From VFMC01 sp963791635 (lineage in GTDB: Bacteria > Actinomycetota > Acidimicrobiia > Acidimicrobiales > Ilumatobacteraceae), in NCBI GenBank assembly GCA_963791635.1, contig CAWBTC010000016.1:1-64000 (forward strand): DNA of 64,000 nucleotides, read 5' to 3'. Shown one piece after another: positions 43,585-52,270 of the stretch. How positions within the stretch are numbered: the first letter of the stretch is position 1; every line of letters starts with the position of its first letter. Made by a program: the position numbers and the translations under genes. Under the pieces are notes generated by a model. That model saw nothing but the letters and a program-made list of their open reading frames with translations. It searched no databases and was not told the origin of the DNA.

Positions 43585-44580
43585 TCAGCGAACACCCTGC
43601 TTCGTCAGCGGCAACGGTCTCGACGGCTGCATCGTCACCTTTGGATCAGCCTTGCTGTCGATCAGCATGGCCAATCGACGGTTCTTGCGCCCGATGCGGG
43701 CCCGGTGCGTCGGCGTCTCACCGACGAGGATCGTCAACGGTTCGTCGAGCGGATGGCTGAGCGGGATGATGTCGCCGACACGCAGCCTCACGATCTCGTC
43801 GGCCGTCATCTCGACCTTGCGGAACTGGGCTGACACCGTCACCGACGTCTCACCGAGGTGCCCGTTCAGACGCTCACGCGTCTCGGCCATGTTGTGCTGC
43901 GACTGGCTGCCGTACAGCGACGTGGCCGACAGGGCCTCCAGGTGCGGCTGCAGACTGGAGAACGGGATGCACAACGTGGCCGTGCCGGCGACGTGCTCGA
44001 TGCGGATGTCGAACGACACCACGATCACCATGTCGGTGGGCGCGGCGATCTGAGCGTATTGAGGGTTCGACTCCTGACTCATGATCTTCGGCTCCGTCGC
44101 CACGACGGGCTCGAAGGCATAGCGCATCTCGGGGAGCGCACGCTCCAGGATGCCCCGAATGAGCTGGAGCTCGAGCTCCGTGAGCGGGCGAGCCGGGTGC
44201 TCGACGTGGCCCGTTCCTCCCATCATCAGCTCGATCGCGCAGAACGCAACCTCGAGCGGGAGTTGGAAGATCGCAGCACCGATCAGCGGCTCGAGGCTCA
44301 CCATCGTGAGCAGGTTGGGGTTGGCGAGATCTCGCACGTACTCGTCGTAGGAACGCTGTTCGACCGACTTGATCGTCACCTGGGTGACGCTGCGCAGCTG
44401 TGACGCGAGCATCGTCGAGAACCCGCGGGCGAACGTCTCCTGCACGATCTGCATGGTGCGAACGTGCTCTCGCGAGAGCGTGCTCTGCCGGCGGAAGTCG
44501 TAGAGCTTCGGTTCACCCCGACGGCGACGCCCGCTCCTGGCGGAGCCGGCTGTCCCGTGGGTTGATGCGGTGTCTGACAT
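43585..44580 (-). CDS. fliM: Flagellar motor switch protein FliM
   Basis: A 331-residue switch protein that links FliG and FliN. Core motifs are present: KLYDFRRQSTLSREHVRTMQIVQETFARGFS (short: DFRRQSTLSREH), the ELMMGGTGH loop (usual GGxG), and the C-terminal SpoA-like VRLRVGDIIPLSHPL. The N-terminus lacks the usual LSQ-x-EIDALL peptide that binds phosphorylated CheY; it reads as a Ser/Gly/Arg-rich stretch instead. Lies 152 bases upstream of fliN. Confidence 0.92.
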   Translation of the reverse strand: MSDTASTHGTAGSARSGRRRRGEPKLYDFRRQSTLSREHVRTMQIVQETFARGFSTMLASQLRSVTQVTIKSVEQRSYDEYVRDLANPNLLTMVSLEPLIGAAIFQLPLEVAFCAIELMMGGTGHVEHPARPLTELELQLIRGILERALPEMRYAFEPVVATEPKIMSQESNPQYAQIAAPTDMVIVVSFDIRIEHVAGTATLCIPFSSLQPHLEALSATSLYGSQSQHNMAETRERLNGHLGETSVTVSAQFRKVEMTADEIVRLRVGDIIPLSHPLDEPLTILVGETPTHRARIGRKNRRLAMLIDSKADPKVTMQPSRPLPLTKQGVR

Positions 44581-44692
44581 CGGTCTCGTGGTGCTCCTGG
44601 GGTTCGCGGTCGTCGGGTGACGTCCTTGACTGTCGGGTGCGACGTCGATCTGTCGATCAACGCCAGGTCGGGGTCAACCGGGATCAGCTCGA

Positions 44693-45937
44693 TCAGCGCC
44701 GCAGGTTCACGACCTCCTGGAGGACCTCGTCCGACGTGGTGATGACACGGGCGTTGCCCTGGAAGCCGCGCTGGGCGACGATCAAGCGGGTGAACTCCTC
44801 GGCGAGGTCGACGTTCGACATCTCGAGGGTGCCAGCCGACAGCAGGCCGCGGCCGCCGGCACCGCTCACGCCGACCTGGGCGATACCGGAGTTGGCGCTC
44901 TCGCGCCATGCACCGGCGATGCGCTCCAAACCCTGTGGGTTGGTGAACACGGCGAGGGCGAGCTGACCGATCGCCTTGGTCCGACCATTCGAGTAGCTGC
45001 CGGTGATCACACCATCCTGACTGACGTTGAACGCCTGCAGCACACCGGCTGCTGCACCGTCTTGCTGGATCACCGACACCGTGGTGGAACCGGCGAACTG
45101 AGTGACGCGGCCAGGGCTGCCCGCTGCACCCAGGTCGAGCACGAGGGGGTTCGGGTACCCGGGGATGAGACCGCCAGCGACGTTCATGTTGCGGTCGGCC
45201 GGGGTGACCAGCTCACCGGACCCGTTGAACGTCACGATGTTGTCGGTGATCGCGAAGGCCGTGGCCGACGGTCCGTATGTGCCCGTCACGGTCCAGGAGT
45301 TGGCTCCACTCTTGGTGTACGTCAGGTTGATCGGCGTCGTGGCCCCCTGCTCGTCGTAGCCGGTGAGGGTGAGCGTGGTCGCCGTGCCGATCGGCGCTTC
45401 GGCGGAGAGGTTGCCACCGAGGGTGACGTTCTGGCTCTGGTTCGGGTTGAGCAGATCACCCACCCGGATCTGCACCGGGCCCACGGGCGAGTTGGTGTTC
45501 ACCGCACCGGTGACGTCGGCCTGCCAGCCCTGGACGAGGAAGCCCTCTGCCGTCGTGAGGTTGCCGGCGGCGTCGAGGGTGAGCGCTCCGCCACGGGTGT
45601 ACATCGTTTCGTTCGATGCTTTGACCACGAAGAAGCCGTCGCCCTGGATTGCGAGGTCGGTGCTACGGCCCGTGCGCTGAAGCGCGCCTTGGGTGAAGGA
45701 CTGAACGGTGCCGGCAAGTCGCGAACCGAGGCCGATCTGGGCCGGGTTGGTGCCGCCCTGCGCGCCGGCCACCGGTGCGCCAGCGCCCTGGAGGGTCTGG
45801 GTGAGCACGTCAGAGAACACCGTGGTGGAGCTCTTGAAGCCAACGGTGGACACGTTGGCGATGTCGTTGCCGACGACGTCGAGCATCACCTGGTGGTTGC
45901 GGAGGCCGGAGAGGGCGGTGGACATGGATCGGATCAT
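44693..45937 (-). CDS. flgE: Flagellar hook protein FlgE
   Basis: A 414-residue hook protein. N-terminal rod motif MIRSMSTALSGLRNHQVMLDVVGNDIANVSTVGFK (core GNDIANVSTVGFK), FlgE-typical DLAIQGDGFFVV, and C-terminal VDLAEEFTRLIVAQRGFQGNARVI are all intact. The central variable region (about 140-330) is Thr/Gly-rich. Start has AAAGGAA 8 bases upstream. Preceded by flgD by 60 bases. Confidence 0.95.
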   Translation of the reverse strand: MIRSMSTALSGLRNHQVMLDVVGNDIANVSTVGFKSSTTVFSDVLTQTLQGAGAPVAGAQGGTNPAQIGLGSRLAGTVQSFTQGALQRTGRSTDLAIQGDGFFVVKASNETMYTRGGALTLDAAGNLTTAEGFLVQGWQADVTGAVNTNSPVGPVQIRVGDLLNPNQSQNVTLGGNLSAEAPIGTATTLTLTGYDEQGATTPINLTYTKSGANSWTVTGTYGPSATAFAITDNIVTFNGSGELVTPADRNMNVAGGLIPGYPNPLVLDLGAAGSPGRVTQFAGSTTVSVIQQDGAAAGVLQAFNVSQDGVITGSYSNGRTKAIGQLALAVFTNPQGLERIAGAWRESANSGIAQVGVSGAGGRGLLSAGTLEMSNVDLAEEFTRLIVAQRGFQGNARVITTSDEVLQEVVNLRR

Positions 45938-45997
45938 GATGGGTTCCTTTGGTTCGAAGATCTGGTGAGTGCGTGGGTGTCTGGCGAGTGGTGGAGA

Positions 45998-46601
45998 TCA
46001 GGTGCCGGTCGTGCCGGTCGTGCCGGTCGTGCCGGTCGTGCCGGTCGTGCGTGGTCGCGGTCGTCGGATCGTGGTCGATGCCGGGAGCGGTGCCTGGGCG
46101 ATCGAGAGCACCGAATCGATCGGCACGTCCCACGTGCCCGGCGCGCAGCACCATGGTCGAACCGGCGAACGACACCGACGTCACGACCTCGCTCACGGGC
46201 ACGCCGTCGGTGCCGGCAAAGGTGACCTGCCTGCCGATGATCGATCCACCGAGGCTGAGCCGGTTGGTGGCGCTCGCCTCGGTGATCGACTTCGAGATCT
46301 GGTCGAGCTTGTCCACCACGCTGAGCTGGGCCGACTGAGAGATCATCTCGGAGGCATCGACAGGCTTGCTGGGGTCCTGGTACTTCAGTTGGGCCACGAG
46401 CAGCTTCAAGAAGGCATCGCGGTCGAGCAACGTCGCGTTCGCCGCAGCGGCCGCGGCGCTGGAGGCCGTGCTTGCGCTCGAGCCGGTCGAGCTGGTGGAG
46501 CCAGTCGAGCCGGCGGTGGCCCCGGAGTTCGAAGCGTCGGCCTCGGTGCGAGTGTTCAGGTTCGGTGCCGAAAGGACACCGCCGACAGCGGTGATGGACA
46601 T
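45998..46601 (-). CDS. flgD: Flagellar hook cap protein FlgD (frameshifted near C-terminus)
   Basis: FlgD, scaffold for hook assembly. A Ser/Thr/Ala-rich N-terminal stretch is followed by the conserved LLDRDAFLKLLVAQLKYQDPSKPVDASEMISQSAQLS (core QLKYQDPSKP). After SFAGSTMVLRAG the frame shifts; the expected TWDVPIDSVLSIAQ continues in the alternative frame and ends at 45998 in a Thr-Thr-Gly tail encoded by a nine-base tandem repeat. One extra base in the CCC run at 46137-46139 accounts for the break. Confidence 0.85.
46002..46046. repeat. Tandem repeat, five copies of GTGCCGGTC in flgD
   Basis: Five perfect 9-base units that encode a Thr-Thr-Gly repeat at the FlgD C-terminus. Being a multiple of three, copy-number change would alter tail length without breaking the frame. 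Confidence 0.9.
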
Positions 46602-46642
46602 GTGTGGATCTCCTGGGCGTGTGCGGGCCGTGAGGGCCGGGG

Positions 46643-48407
46643 TCAGATGAGGAGGTCGAGACCGCTGGTGGCGGTGACGACGGGTCGGGGCGAGGCGGTG
46701 GCGGACAGGACGCGAGCCGCACTGACTTCGGCGCGGACACCGGCGACGCCCGTCGGGCGGTCCTGCTGGCCACGACCGTCGCGATTCGGGGTGTCGCGGT
46801 GGCCGATGTCGAGTGAGCCGAGCGTCGTGCCGGATGCCTCCAGTTCTCGACGCAACTCGTGGGCCGAAGCCGCAAGCGCGTCGCCGACGGCACGGTCACC
46901 GGCGGTGAGGCGCAGCTGCAGTCCACCGGCGCCGTTGGCCGCCTGCAGCGTGAGCGGGCCGAGACCCTCGTCGGACAGATCGATCGACATCCGATCGAGG
47001 CCAGGCGTGCGCAGGAGATCACCTTCGCGGGTCGAGCGCGATTCGACGGCAGCACCAGCGGCGGTCGTCTCGGATCCGGCGACCGTCTCAGAGACCGAGG
47101 CGACGTCTCCCGTGACGGCGCCAGGGGCGACCGCGGCGGTCGTGGGCAGAGTTCGGGCTGATGGTGCTGCCGGGCGTCGACGCGGTGTCGGTCTCGGCCT
47201 CGCCGCCACCCGCCGCTGTCGGTCACGACTGCCGAAGCGGTCGCGGCGTTGACCACCGCGATGGACGACGCCGCAGCGCCCGGCTCGCCCGCTCGAGCAC
47301 GTGCCTGCAGGGCACGCGCAGCGGGCATCACGGTGATCGGGGCGGGCTGGTCGGTGCCACTGCGTGCCGTCGAGCCGGCGGAACCGAGCGGTGCACCGGC
47401 AGGGCTCGCCGGCACCGTGGCGGACCGTCCCGCTGGGGATGGTGTCGGGGCTGTCCCGGCACCGTCCGACGGAGCAGCGGGTGTGTCCTGGTCGGTCACT
47501 GCCTGCACGAGCGAGTCATCGGCCGGCGTGGAGTGCCGCTCCGACCGAGTTCCGATCGCCGTCACCGTCGAATCGCCCGCGAGGTCGGACGAGACCGACG
47601 GAGTCGCCACCGACGCTGACGTCGAATCGACCGCGGCAGCCGCCGAGGCCGGCGGCGCGACGTTCGACGCCACCGTGCCATCGATCCGGGTGGTGCCGGT
47701 GACGCCGACGGCCGCGGTGCCCCCGGCGGATCGGGAGACCTCCGAGCTTGCCGGGATCTCGACCTCCATCGGACGCCTCGGACGCCACGGACGTCACCGC
47801 CGGCGCGAGCGACGGTGACGCCAGTTCGAGCCGCGCCACCGCCTGCACCGGCGCGGTGAGTGGCACCGCGAGGGCAGCGGTGTCGACCAGCGTCATCGAC
47901 GAGCTCGGCACGACGGTCGACTCGTCAGCAGAGTCGGCACAGTCAGCATCGACCGGTTCGGTCGTGTCGTCGATCTCGTCGATCGCGCCTGTCTGACTCG
48001 GCGGCCTCGGTCTCGTCGGTCTCGTCGGTCTCGTCGGTCTCATCGGTCTCGTCGGTGTCAACGGTCGCACGAACTGCGTCGACGCCGCCGTCGCCGGGTG
48101 ACTCGTGCTCCCCACGAAGTAGCTGAGGGTGCACGTCGTGTCGGGCGGGGCCACTGACGACACGAGCCCCGCTGCCGCCGTCGGCGCGATCGGGCGCGGT
48201 GCGACTGATGCCGGCAGCACGCGTCCGGCTCGACTGGTTCCCGCCGGGGGCCGGACGATCGTCGATCCAGAGCGCCCGCTCGAAGTGGGCATCGAAGCGC
48301 TCTCGCGCCTCGCCCGCCTGCTGGCGGGCGGGGTCGACTGTCGGTGCCGCGAGGTCCGCGACTGGCACGCCGCGACCGGTGCCGCCGAGGTTGGTGACGT
48401 TGCTCAT
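46643..48407 (-). CDS. fliK: Flagellar hook-length control protein FliK (several frameshifts)
   Basis: FliK, hook ruler and substrate-switch trigger. ATG 48407 starts MSNVTNLGGTGRGVPV with FDAHFERAL. The reading then passes through four frames: acidic DET repeats to about 48000; IDEIDDTTEPVDADC to about 47766; MEVEIPASSEV to about 47215; and finally GLDRMSIDLSDEGLGPLTLQAANGAGGLQLRLTAGDRAVGD (core MSIDLSDEGLGPLTLQA), the conserved Flg_hook domain, to 46643. At least three indels are needed for one ~585-residue product. Low-complexity Pro/Thr/Asp content fits a ruler. Confidence 0.75.
48009..48053. repeat. Nine-base tandem repeat (GGTCTCGTC) in fliK
   Basis: Five copies, one with a single change, encoding Asp-Glu-Thr repeats on the minus strand. 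The FliK frame changes just next to this array. Confidence 0.85.
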
Positions 48408-49279
48408 CAGATACGTCCTGTTGCGTCGAGAACCTTGGTCAGATAGCGCTCGGCCTGGGAGCCGGGCTGCACACCGCCGGCCCGGGCGATCGCGCCAGGG
48501 CCGACGTTGTAGGAAGCGATCGCCTGCTCGAGCGATCCGAAGCGGTCGAGGGCACTGCGCAGGTAGCGCCCTGCGCCGTCGATGGCCGAGGCCGGGTCAC
48601 GGGGGTCGACACCCATCGAAGCCGCCGTGCTCGGGAGGAACTGCATCATCCCCACCGCACCTGCGCTGCTGACGGCATCGGTACGAAAGCGTGACTCGGT
48701 GTAGCCGATGGCGGCCAGCACCTTGGGCGGGATGCCGTAGCGCGCACCGACCTCCTCGAACAGCGACGCATAGGGCGTGCCCGGCGACACCGCACCGTCC
48801 ACGCCCGGCGTGCTCGAGGTGCTCGAGGTGCTGGTGGTGCTCGAGGTGCTGGTGGTGCTCGAGGTGCTGGCGACGGCATTCGAGGCGTTCGCTGCGGAGG
48901 CGACCGAACTCGCTGCCCCGGTCGCACCCATCGACATCGACGGCGACATCGAGGCGACATCGACATCGACGGCGAGCTCTGGTCCCACTGTGCCTGGAGC
49001 TCGGCGACGGCCGCCTCGAAGACCCGGTCGAACGTGGCGCCAGTGGTCGACGGATCCGCTCCCAGGAGGTCGGTGATCGACGGCGACGGATCGACGGCGA
49101 GTGCTGCGGAGACGGAGCTTGTCGAGGCTGTCGAGGCTGTCGCACTCGTGACCGGCGATCGACGCTGACGTGCTCGCAGTGTCCACGGGCAGCGGGCGGC
49201 GCACGCCGAGGCGCTGTTCGATCTGGCCGATGCGAGCCTGGACAGCAGCGACAGCGGCAACACCGGCGATACCGCTCAT
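48407..49279 (-). CDS. Flagellar lytic transglycosylase (two frameshifts in linker)
   Basis: Soluble lytic transglycosylase domain (residues ~165-285): SLFEEVGARYGIPPKVLAAIGYTESRF with the catalytic Glu in GYTESRF, then AVGMMQFLPSTAASMGVDP and IASYNVGPGAI. The N-terminus (ARIGQIEQRLGV) resembles other flagellar hydrolases. Between about 49115 and 48980 the sensible protein sequence (SITDLLGADPSTTGATFDRVFEAAVAELQAQWDQ) lies in another frame, and then returns, so two compensating indels occur. A Ser/Thr repeat linker follows. Overlaps fliJ (ATGA) and fliK (TGATG). Cuts peptidoglycan for rod passage. Confidence 0.8.
   Translation of the reverse strand: MSGIAGVAAVAAVQARIGQIEQRLGVRRPLPVDTASTSASIAGHECDSLDSLDKLRLRSTRRRSVAVDHRPPGSGSVDHWRHVRPGLRGGRRRAPGTVGPELAVDVDVASMSPSMSMGATGAASSVASAANASNAVASTSSTTSTSSTTSTSSTSSTPGVDGAVSPGTPYASLFEEVGARYGIPPKVLAAIGYTESRFRTDAVSSAGAVGMMQFLPSTAASMGVDPRDPASAIDGAGRYLRSALDRFGSLEQAIASYNVGPGAIARAGGVQPGSQAERYLTKVLDATGRI
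48811..48868. repeat. Imperfect nine-base repeat (CTCGAGGTG / CTGGTGGTG)
   Basis: Alternating units that encode a Ser/Thr linker in the transglycosylase on the minus strand. Similar short in-frame arrays occur in flgD and fliK. Confidence 0.7.
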
Positions 49280-49707
49280 GCCAGCTCACCACCCGGTTGA
49301 CGGCCACGACGGGCGAGCACGAGATCGTCGATCTCGAGGATCTGCTGACGCTCTGCCTCGGCGTCATCGGCCTCACGCAGGCGTGTGCCGAGGCGGTCGA
49401 GGGCTTCGACGCGTCGAGCAGCGATGGTCCATTCGTCGCGTGCGACGACGGTGTCGGCCAGCGTCTCGTCGGTGATCCGGTGCTGGGACTCGACGGCGCG
49501 CAGACCCGCATCTCGCACGGCCCGCATCGCGACCAGCCCGTCGGTCGACGTGGTCGCGTCTGCCACCCGCTCGAGGCGCTCCCAGGTGTGCTGCTCAGCG
49601 CTGACAGCCTGGTGGTGCGCGGTGCTCCGACGGGCGAGCTCGCCACGCGCGCCACGCTCTTGCAGCGAACGCACCCGAAGTACGGCCTGCAGCCGCTCGC
49701 GCTTCAT
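49276..49707 (-). CDS. fliJ: Flagellar export chaperone FliJ
   Basis: A 143-residue basic, coiled-coil protein starting MKRERLQAVLRVRSLQERGARGELA, with long heptad runs (VEALDRLGTRLREADDAEAERQQILEIDDLVLARRG). This matches FliJ in length and in its place after fliI. Start ATG 49707 overlaps the fliI stop (ATGA). FliJ links FliI to FlhA and stimulates export. Confidence 0.85.
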   Translation of the reverse strand: MKRERLQAVLRVRSLQERGARGELARRSTAHHQAVSAEQHTWERLERVADATTSTDGLVAMRAVRDAGLRAVESQHRITDETLADTVVARDEWTIAARRVEALDRLGTRLREADDAEAERQQILEIDDLVLARRGRQPGGELA

Positions 49708-51047
49708 GGCCGACCGCCCACGGGACCGAGGATCTCGCGCAAGCGGGCGAACGAACGTGGGGCATCCCATGCGTCGTGTGTTCGCTGGGTGAGGAAGCCC
49801 CTGATGACGTCGCGCATCGCAACCGCACGATCGACGGTGGGGTTCGTGCCGGGCACATAGGCACCGATCTCGATGAGATCCTTCGCCTCCGCCTCGGCGG
49901 CCATCAGACGGCGCAGTTCGTAGAGCAGGTTGCGCTCGTCCTCGGAGGTCACGGCATTGGTGACGCGAGACACCGAGGCGAGCACGTCGATCGCCGGATA
50001 GTGATTCGCGTGAGCGAGCTTGCGGGACAGCACCACGTGACCGTCGAGGATCGATCGGGCCGCGTCAGAGATCGGCTCGTTGTGGTCGTCGCCGTCGACG
50101 AGCACCGTGTACAGCCCTGTGATCGACCCCACCTCGGCGGCGCCCGCGCGCTCGAGCAGACGCGGCAACAGGGAGAACACGCTCGGCGGGTAGCCGCGGC
50201 TCGTCGGCGGCTCGCCGGCACTCAGGCCGATCTCGCGCTGGGCCATGCAAAACCGGGTGAGCGAGTCCATCATCAACATCACGTCGGCACCCTGATCACG
50301 GAAGTACTCCGCAATTCGGGTGGCGACGAACGCCGCCCGGAAGCGCACGAGTGCTGGCGCGTCGGAGGTGGCGATCACCAGCACCGACCGTTCGAGGCCC
50401 TCCGGGCCGAGGTCGTTCTCCACGAACTCGCGCACCTCACGACCTCGTTCCCCGATCAATGCAACAACGTTCACATCGGCGGCGGTGTTGCGGGCGATCA
50501 TGCCGAGCAAGGTCGACTTGCCCACGCCGGAGCCGGCGAAGATGCCGACACGCTGACCGCGACCAGCGGGGATCAGGGTGTCCCAGGCGCGCACGCCGAG
50601 GGACATCTTCTGGTCGATCATCGCTCGACGCATCGGGTGCGGCGGCTCGCCGTCGAGCTCGACGTCTTCGAGGCCGAGGATCGGGCCGCGGTCGTCGATC
50701 GGCCGCCCCATCGCATCGATCACCCGGCCGAGCAGCGCCGGACCGATGCCGACCGACGACGGCTTGTCCGATCCTTGTACCCGGGCGCCGACGCGCAGGC
50801 CGCGTACCTCGCCGAAGGGCATGCAGGTGATGGTGCCGTCGCCGACCGCCACCACTTCGCCGTTCAGGTCGATGCCGGGCTCGGCGATGCGCACGCTCGC
50901 ACCGATCGGCAGATCGAGACCCTCCACGTCGAAGCGCAGACCCAACACCTTGCTGATGGCACCCGAGCGCACGGGCCGCATCGCGTCACGGGCGCGATCG
51001 AGGCGGACTGCGAGATCGTCGTGCAGGTCGGCGAAGGCGATGGGCAA
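49704..51047 (-). CDS. fliI: Flagellum-specific ATP synthase FliI
   Basis: A 447-residue export ATPase. Walker A is FAGSGVGKSTLLGM (about residue 165), Walker B is VMLMMDSLTRF, and the Arg finger region SRGYPPSVFSLLPRLLERAG is present. TTG 51047 is chosen: AGGAG lies 6 bases upstream and the protein then begins at the normal place (LPIAFADLHDDL). FliH, its usual upstream neighbour, is encoded elsewhere in the cluster (55250-55871). Confidence 0.94.
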   Translation of the reverse strand: MPIAFADLHDDLAVRLDRARDAMRPVRSGAISKVLGLRFDVEGLDLPIGASVRIAEPGIDLNGEVVAVGDGTITCMPFGEVRGLRVGARVQGSDKPSSVGIGPALLGRVIDAMGRPIDDRGPILGLEDVELDGEPPHPMRRAMIDQKMSLGVRAWDTLIPAGRGQRVGIFAGSGVGKSTLLGMIARNTAADVNVVALIGERGREVREFVENDLGPEGLERSVLVIATSDAPALVRFRAAFVATRIAEYFRDQGADVMLMMDSLTRFCMAQREIGLSAGEPPTSRGYPPSVFSLLPRLLERAGAAEVGSITGLYTVLVDGDDHNEPISDAARSILDGHVVLSRKLAHANHYPAIDVLASVSRVTNAVTSEDERNLLYELRRLMAAEAEAKDLIEIGAYVPGTNPTVDRAVAMRDVIRGFLTQRTHDAWDAPRSFARLREILGPVGGRP

Positions 51048-51238
51048 AGGGAGCTCCTGATGGTGTCGGTCCCCGATCCGTGGGTTCCTCCAACGGCGTC
51101 GTCCCTGAGCCGAAGTTCGTGTTGGTGTTCTCTCTGGATCGTCCGGGTTGCCCCGGGCGTGCACGGATGTCCGTGCCTGGCGTGATGGTGACGAGCCGTG
51201 CTGGTCGTTGCCCCTACGAGTCGTGCTGTGGTGGCGCC

Positions 51239-52270
51239 TTACGACACGTACTCATCGGTGCCTCGGGTGACGACCACCTGACCGCTCTCCTCGAGCGCTC
51301 GGATGACACGGACGATCGCGCCCTGTGCCTCTTCGACGGTCTTCATCTTGACGGCGCCGAGGAGTGTGATCTCCTCGTCGAGGTTCTGCGCCGCACGTTC
51401 CGACATGTTGCGCATGATCTTCTGCTTGACCTCGGCGCGAACACCCTTGAGGGCGGTCGCCAGCTCCTTCGCGTCCACCTGGCGCAGCACCAGTTGGACG
51501 GCCCGGTCGTCGAGGGTGACGATGTCCTCGAACACGAACATTCGCGAGCGCACCTCGTCGGCGAGCTCTTCGTTGTGGTGCTCGAGACCTTCGAAGATCG
51601 ACCGCTCGGTCGCGCGGTCGGAGCGGTTGAGGATCTCGATGAGCGTCTGCACACCGTCGGCCGCGGCCTGGTTGGTCTGGCTCTTCACCACCGACGACAG
51701 CCGCTTTTCGAGCTGCCCCTCGAGCATCGCGATCACTTCGGGCGAGCTCTGGTCGAGTGTGGCGATGCGGATCGAGACGTCACGCTGCAGCTCCTCGGGC
51801 AGACCCCCGACCACCATCGATGCGATGTCGGCGTGCACGTGGGCGAGCACGAGGGCGATGGTCTGAGGATGCTCGGCCGACAAGAAGTTGAGGATCTGGC
51901 GCGGGTCGGCGTTCTTCAGGAACTCGAACGGCGCCTTGACCATCGTCTCTTTGAGGTTCTCGATGATCTCGCTGGCCCGGGTCGAGCCGAGCGATGCCTC
52001 CAACAGGTCGTGGGCCGTCTGGAAGCCGCCGCTCTGCAGGTGATCGCCGGCAACGACGAGCGCGGCGAACTCGGTGAGCGCGACGTCACTGTCTTCTTTC
52101 TTGATCGTCTGCGACTTCACGATCTCGGCGGTGATCTGGGTGACCTCCTGGTCGCCCAGCAGCTTCAGCACCTTGGCCGAATGCTCCTGACCGAGCTTGA
52201 GCAGCAGGATGGCCGCCTTCTGCGCACCGGAGAGATCGGAATGCGGGATCGCGGGGAGTGCATCGCTCAT
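51239..52270 (-). CDS. fliG: Flagellar motor switch protein FliG
   Basis: A 343-residue rotor protein, intact. Landmarks are LSGAQKAAILLLKLG, the EHPQTIALVLAHV motif in the middle domain, and the C-terminal torque helix with FVFEDIVTLDDRAVQLVLRQVDAKELATALKG (charged residues Asp, Arg, Asp facing the stator) . Start ATG overlaps the fliF stop (ATGA). A 190-base non-coding gap follows before fliI. Confidence 0.95.
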   Translation of the reverse strand: MSDALPAIPHSDLSGAQKAAILLLKLGQEHSAKVLKLLGDQEVTQITAEIVKSQTIKKEDSDVALTEFAALVVAGDHLQSGGFQTAHDLLEASLGSTRASEIIENLKETMVKAPFEFLKNADPRQILNFLSAEHPQTIALVLAHVHADIASMVVGGLPEELQRDVSIRIATLDQSSPEVIAMLEGQLEKRLSSVVKSQTNQAAADGVQTLIEILNRSDRATERSIFEGLEHHNEELADEVRSRMFVFEDIVTLDDRAVQLVLRQVDAKELATALKGVRAEVKQKIMRNMSERAAQNLDEEITLLGAVKMKTVEEAQGAIVRVIRALEESGQVVVTRGTDEYVS

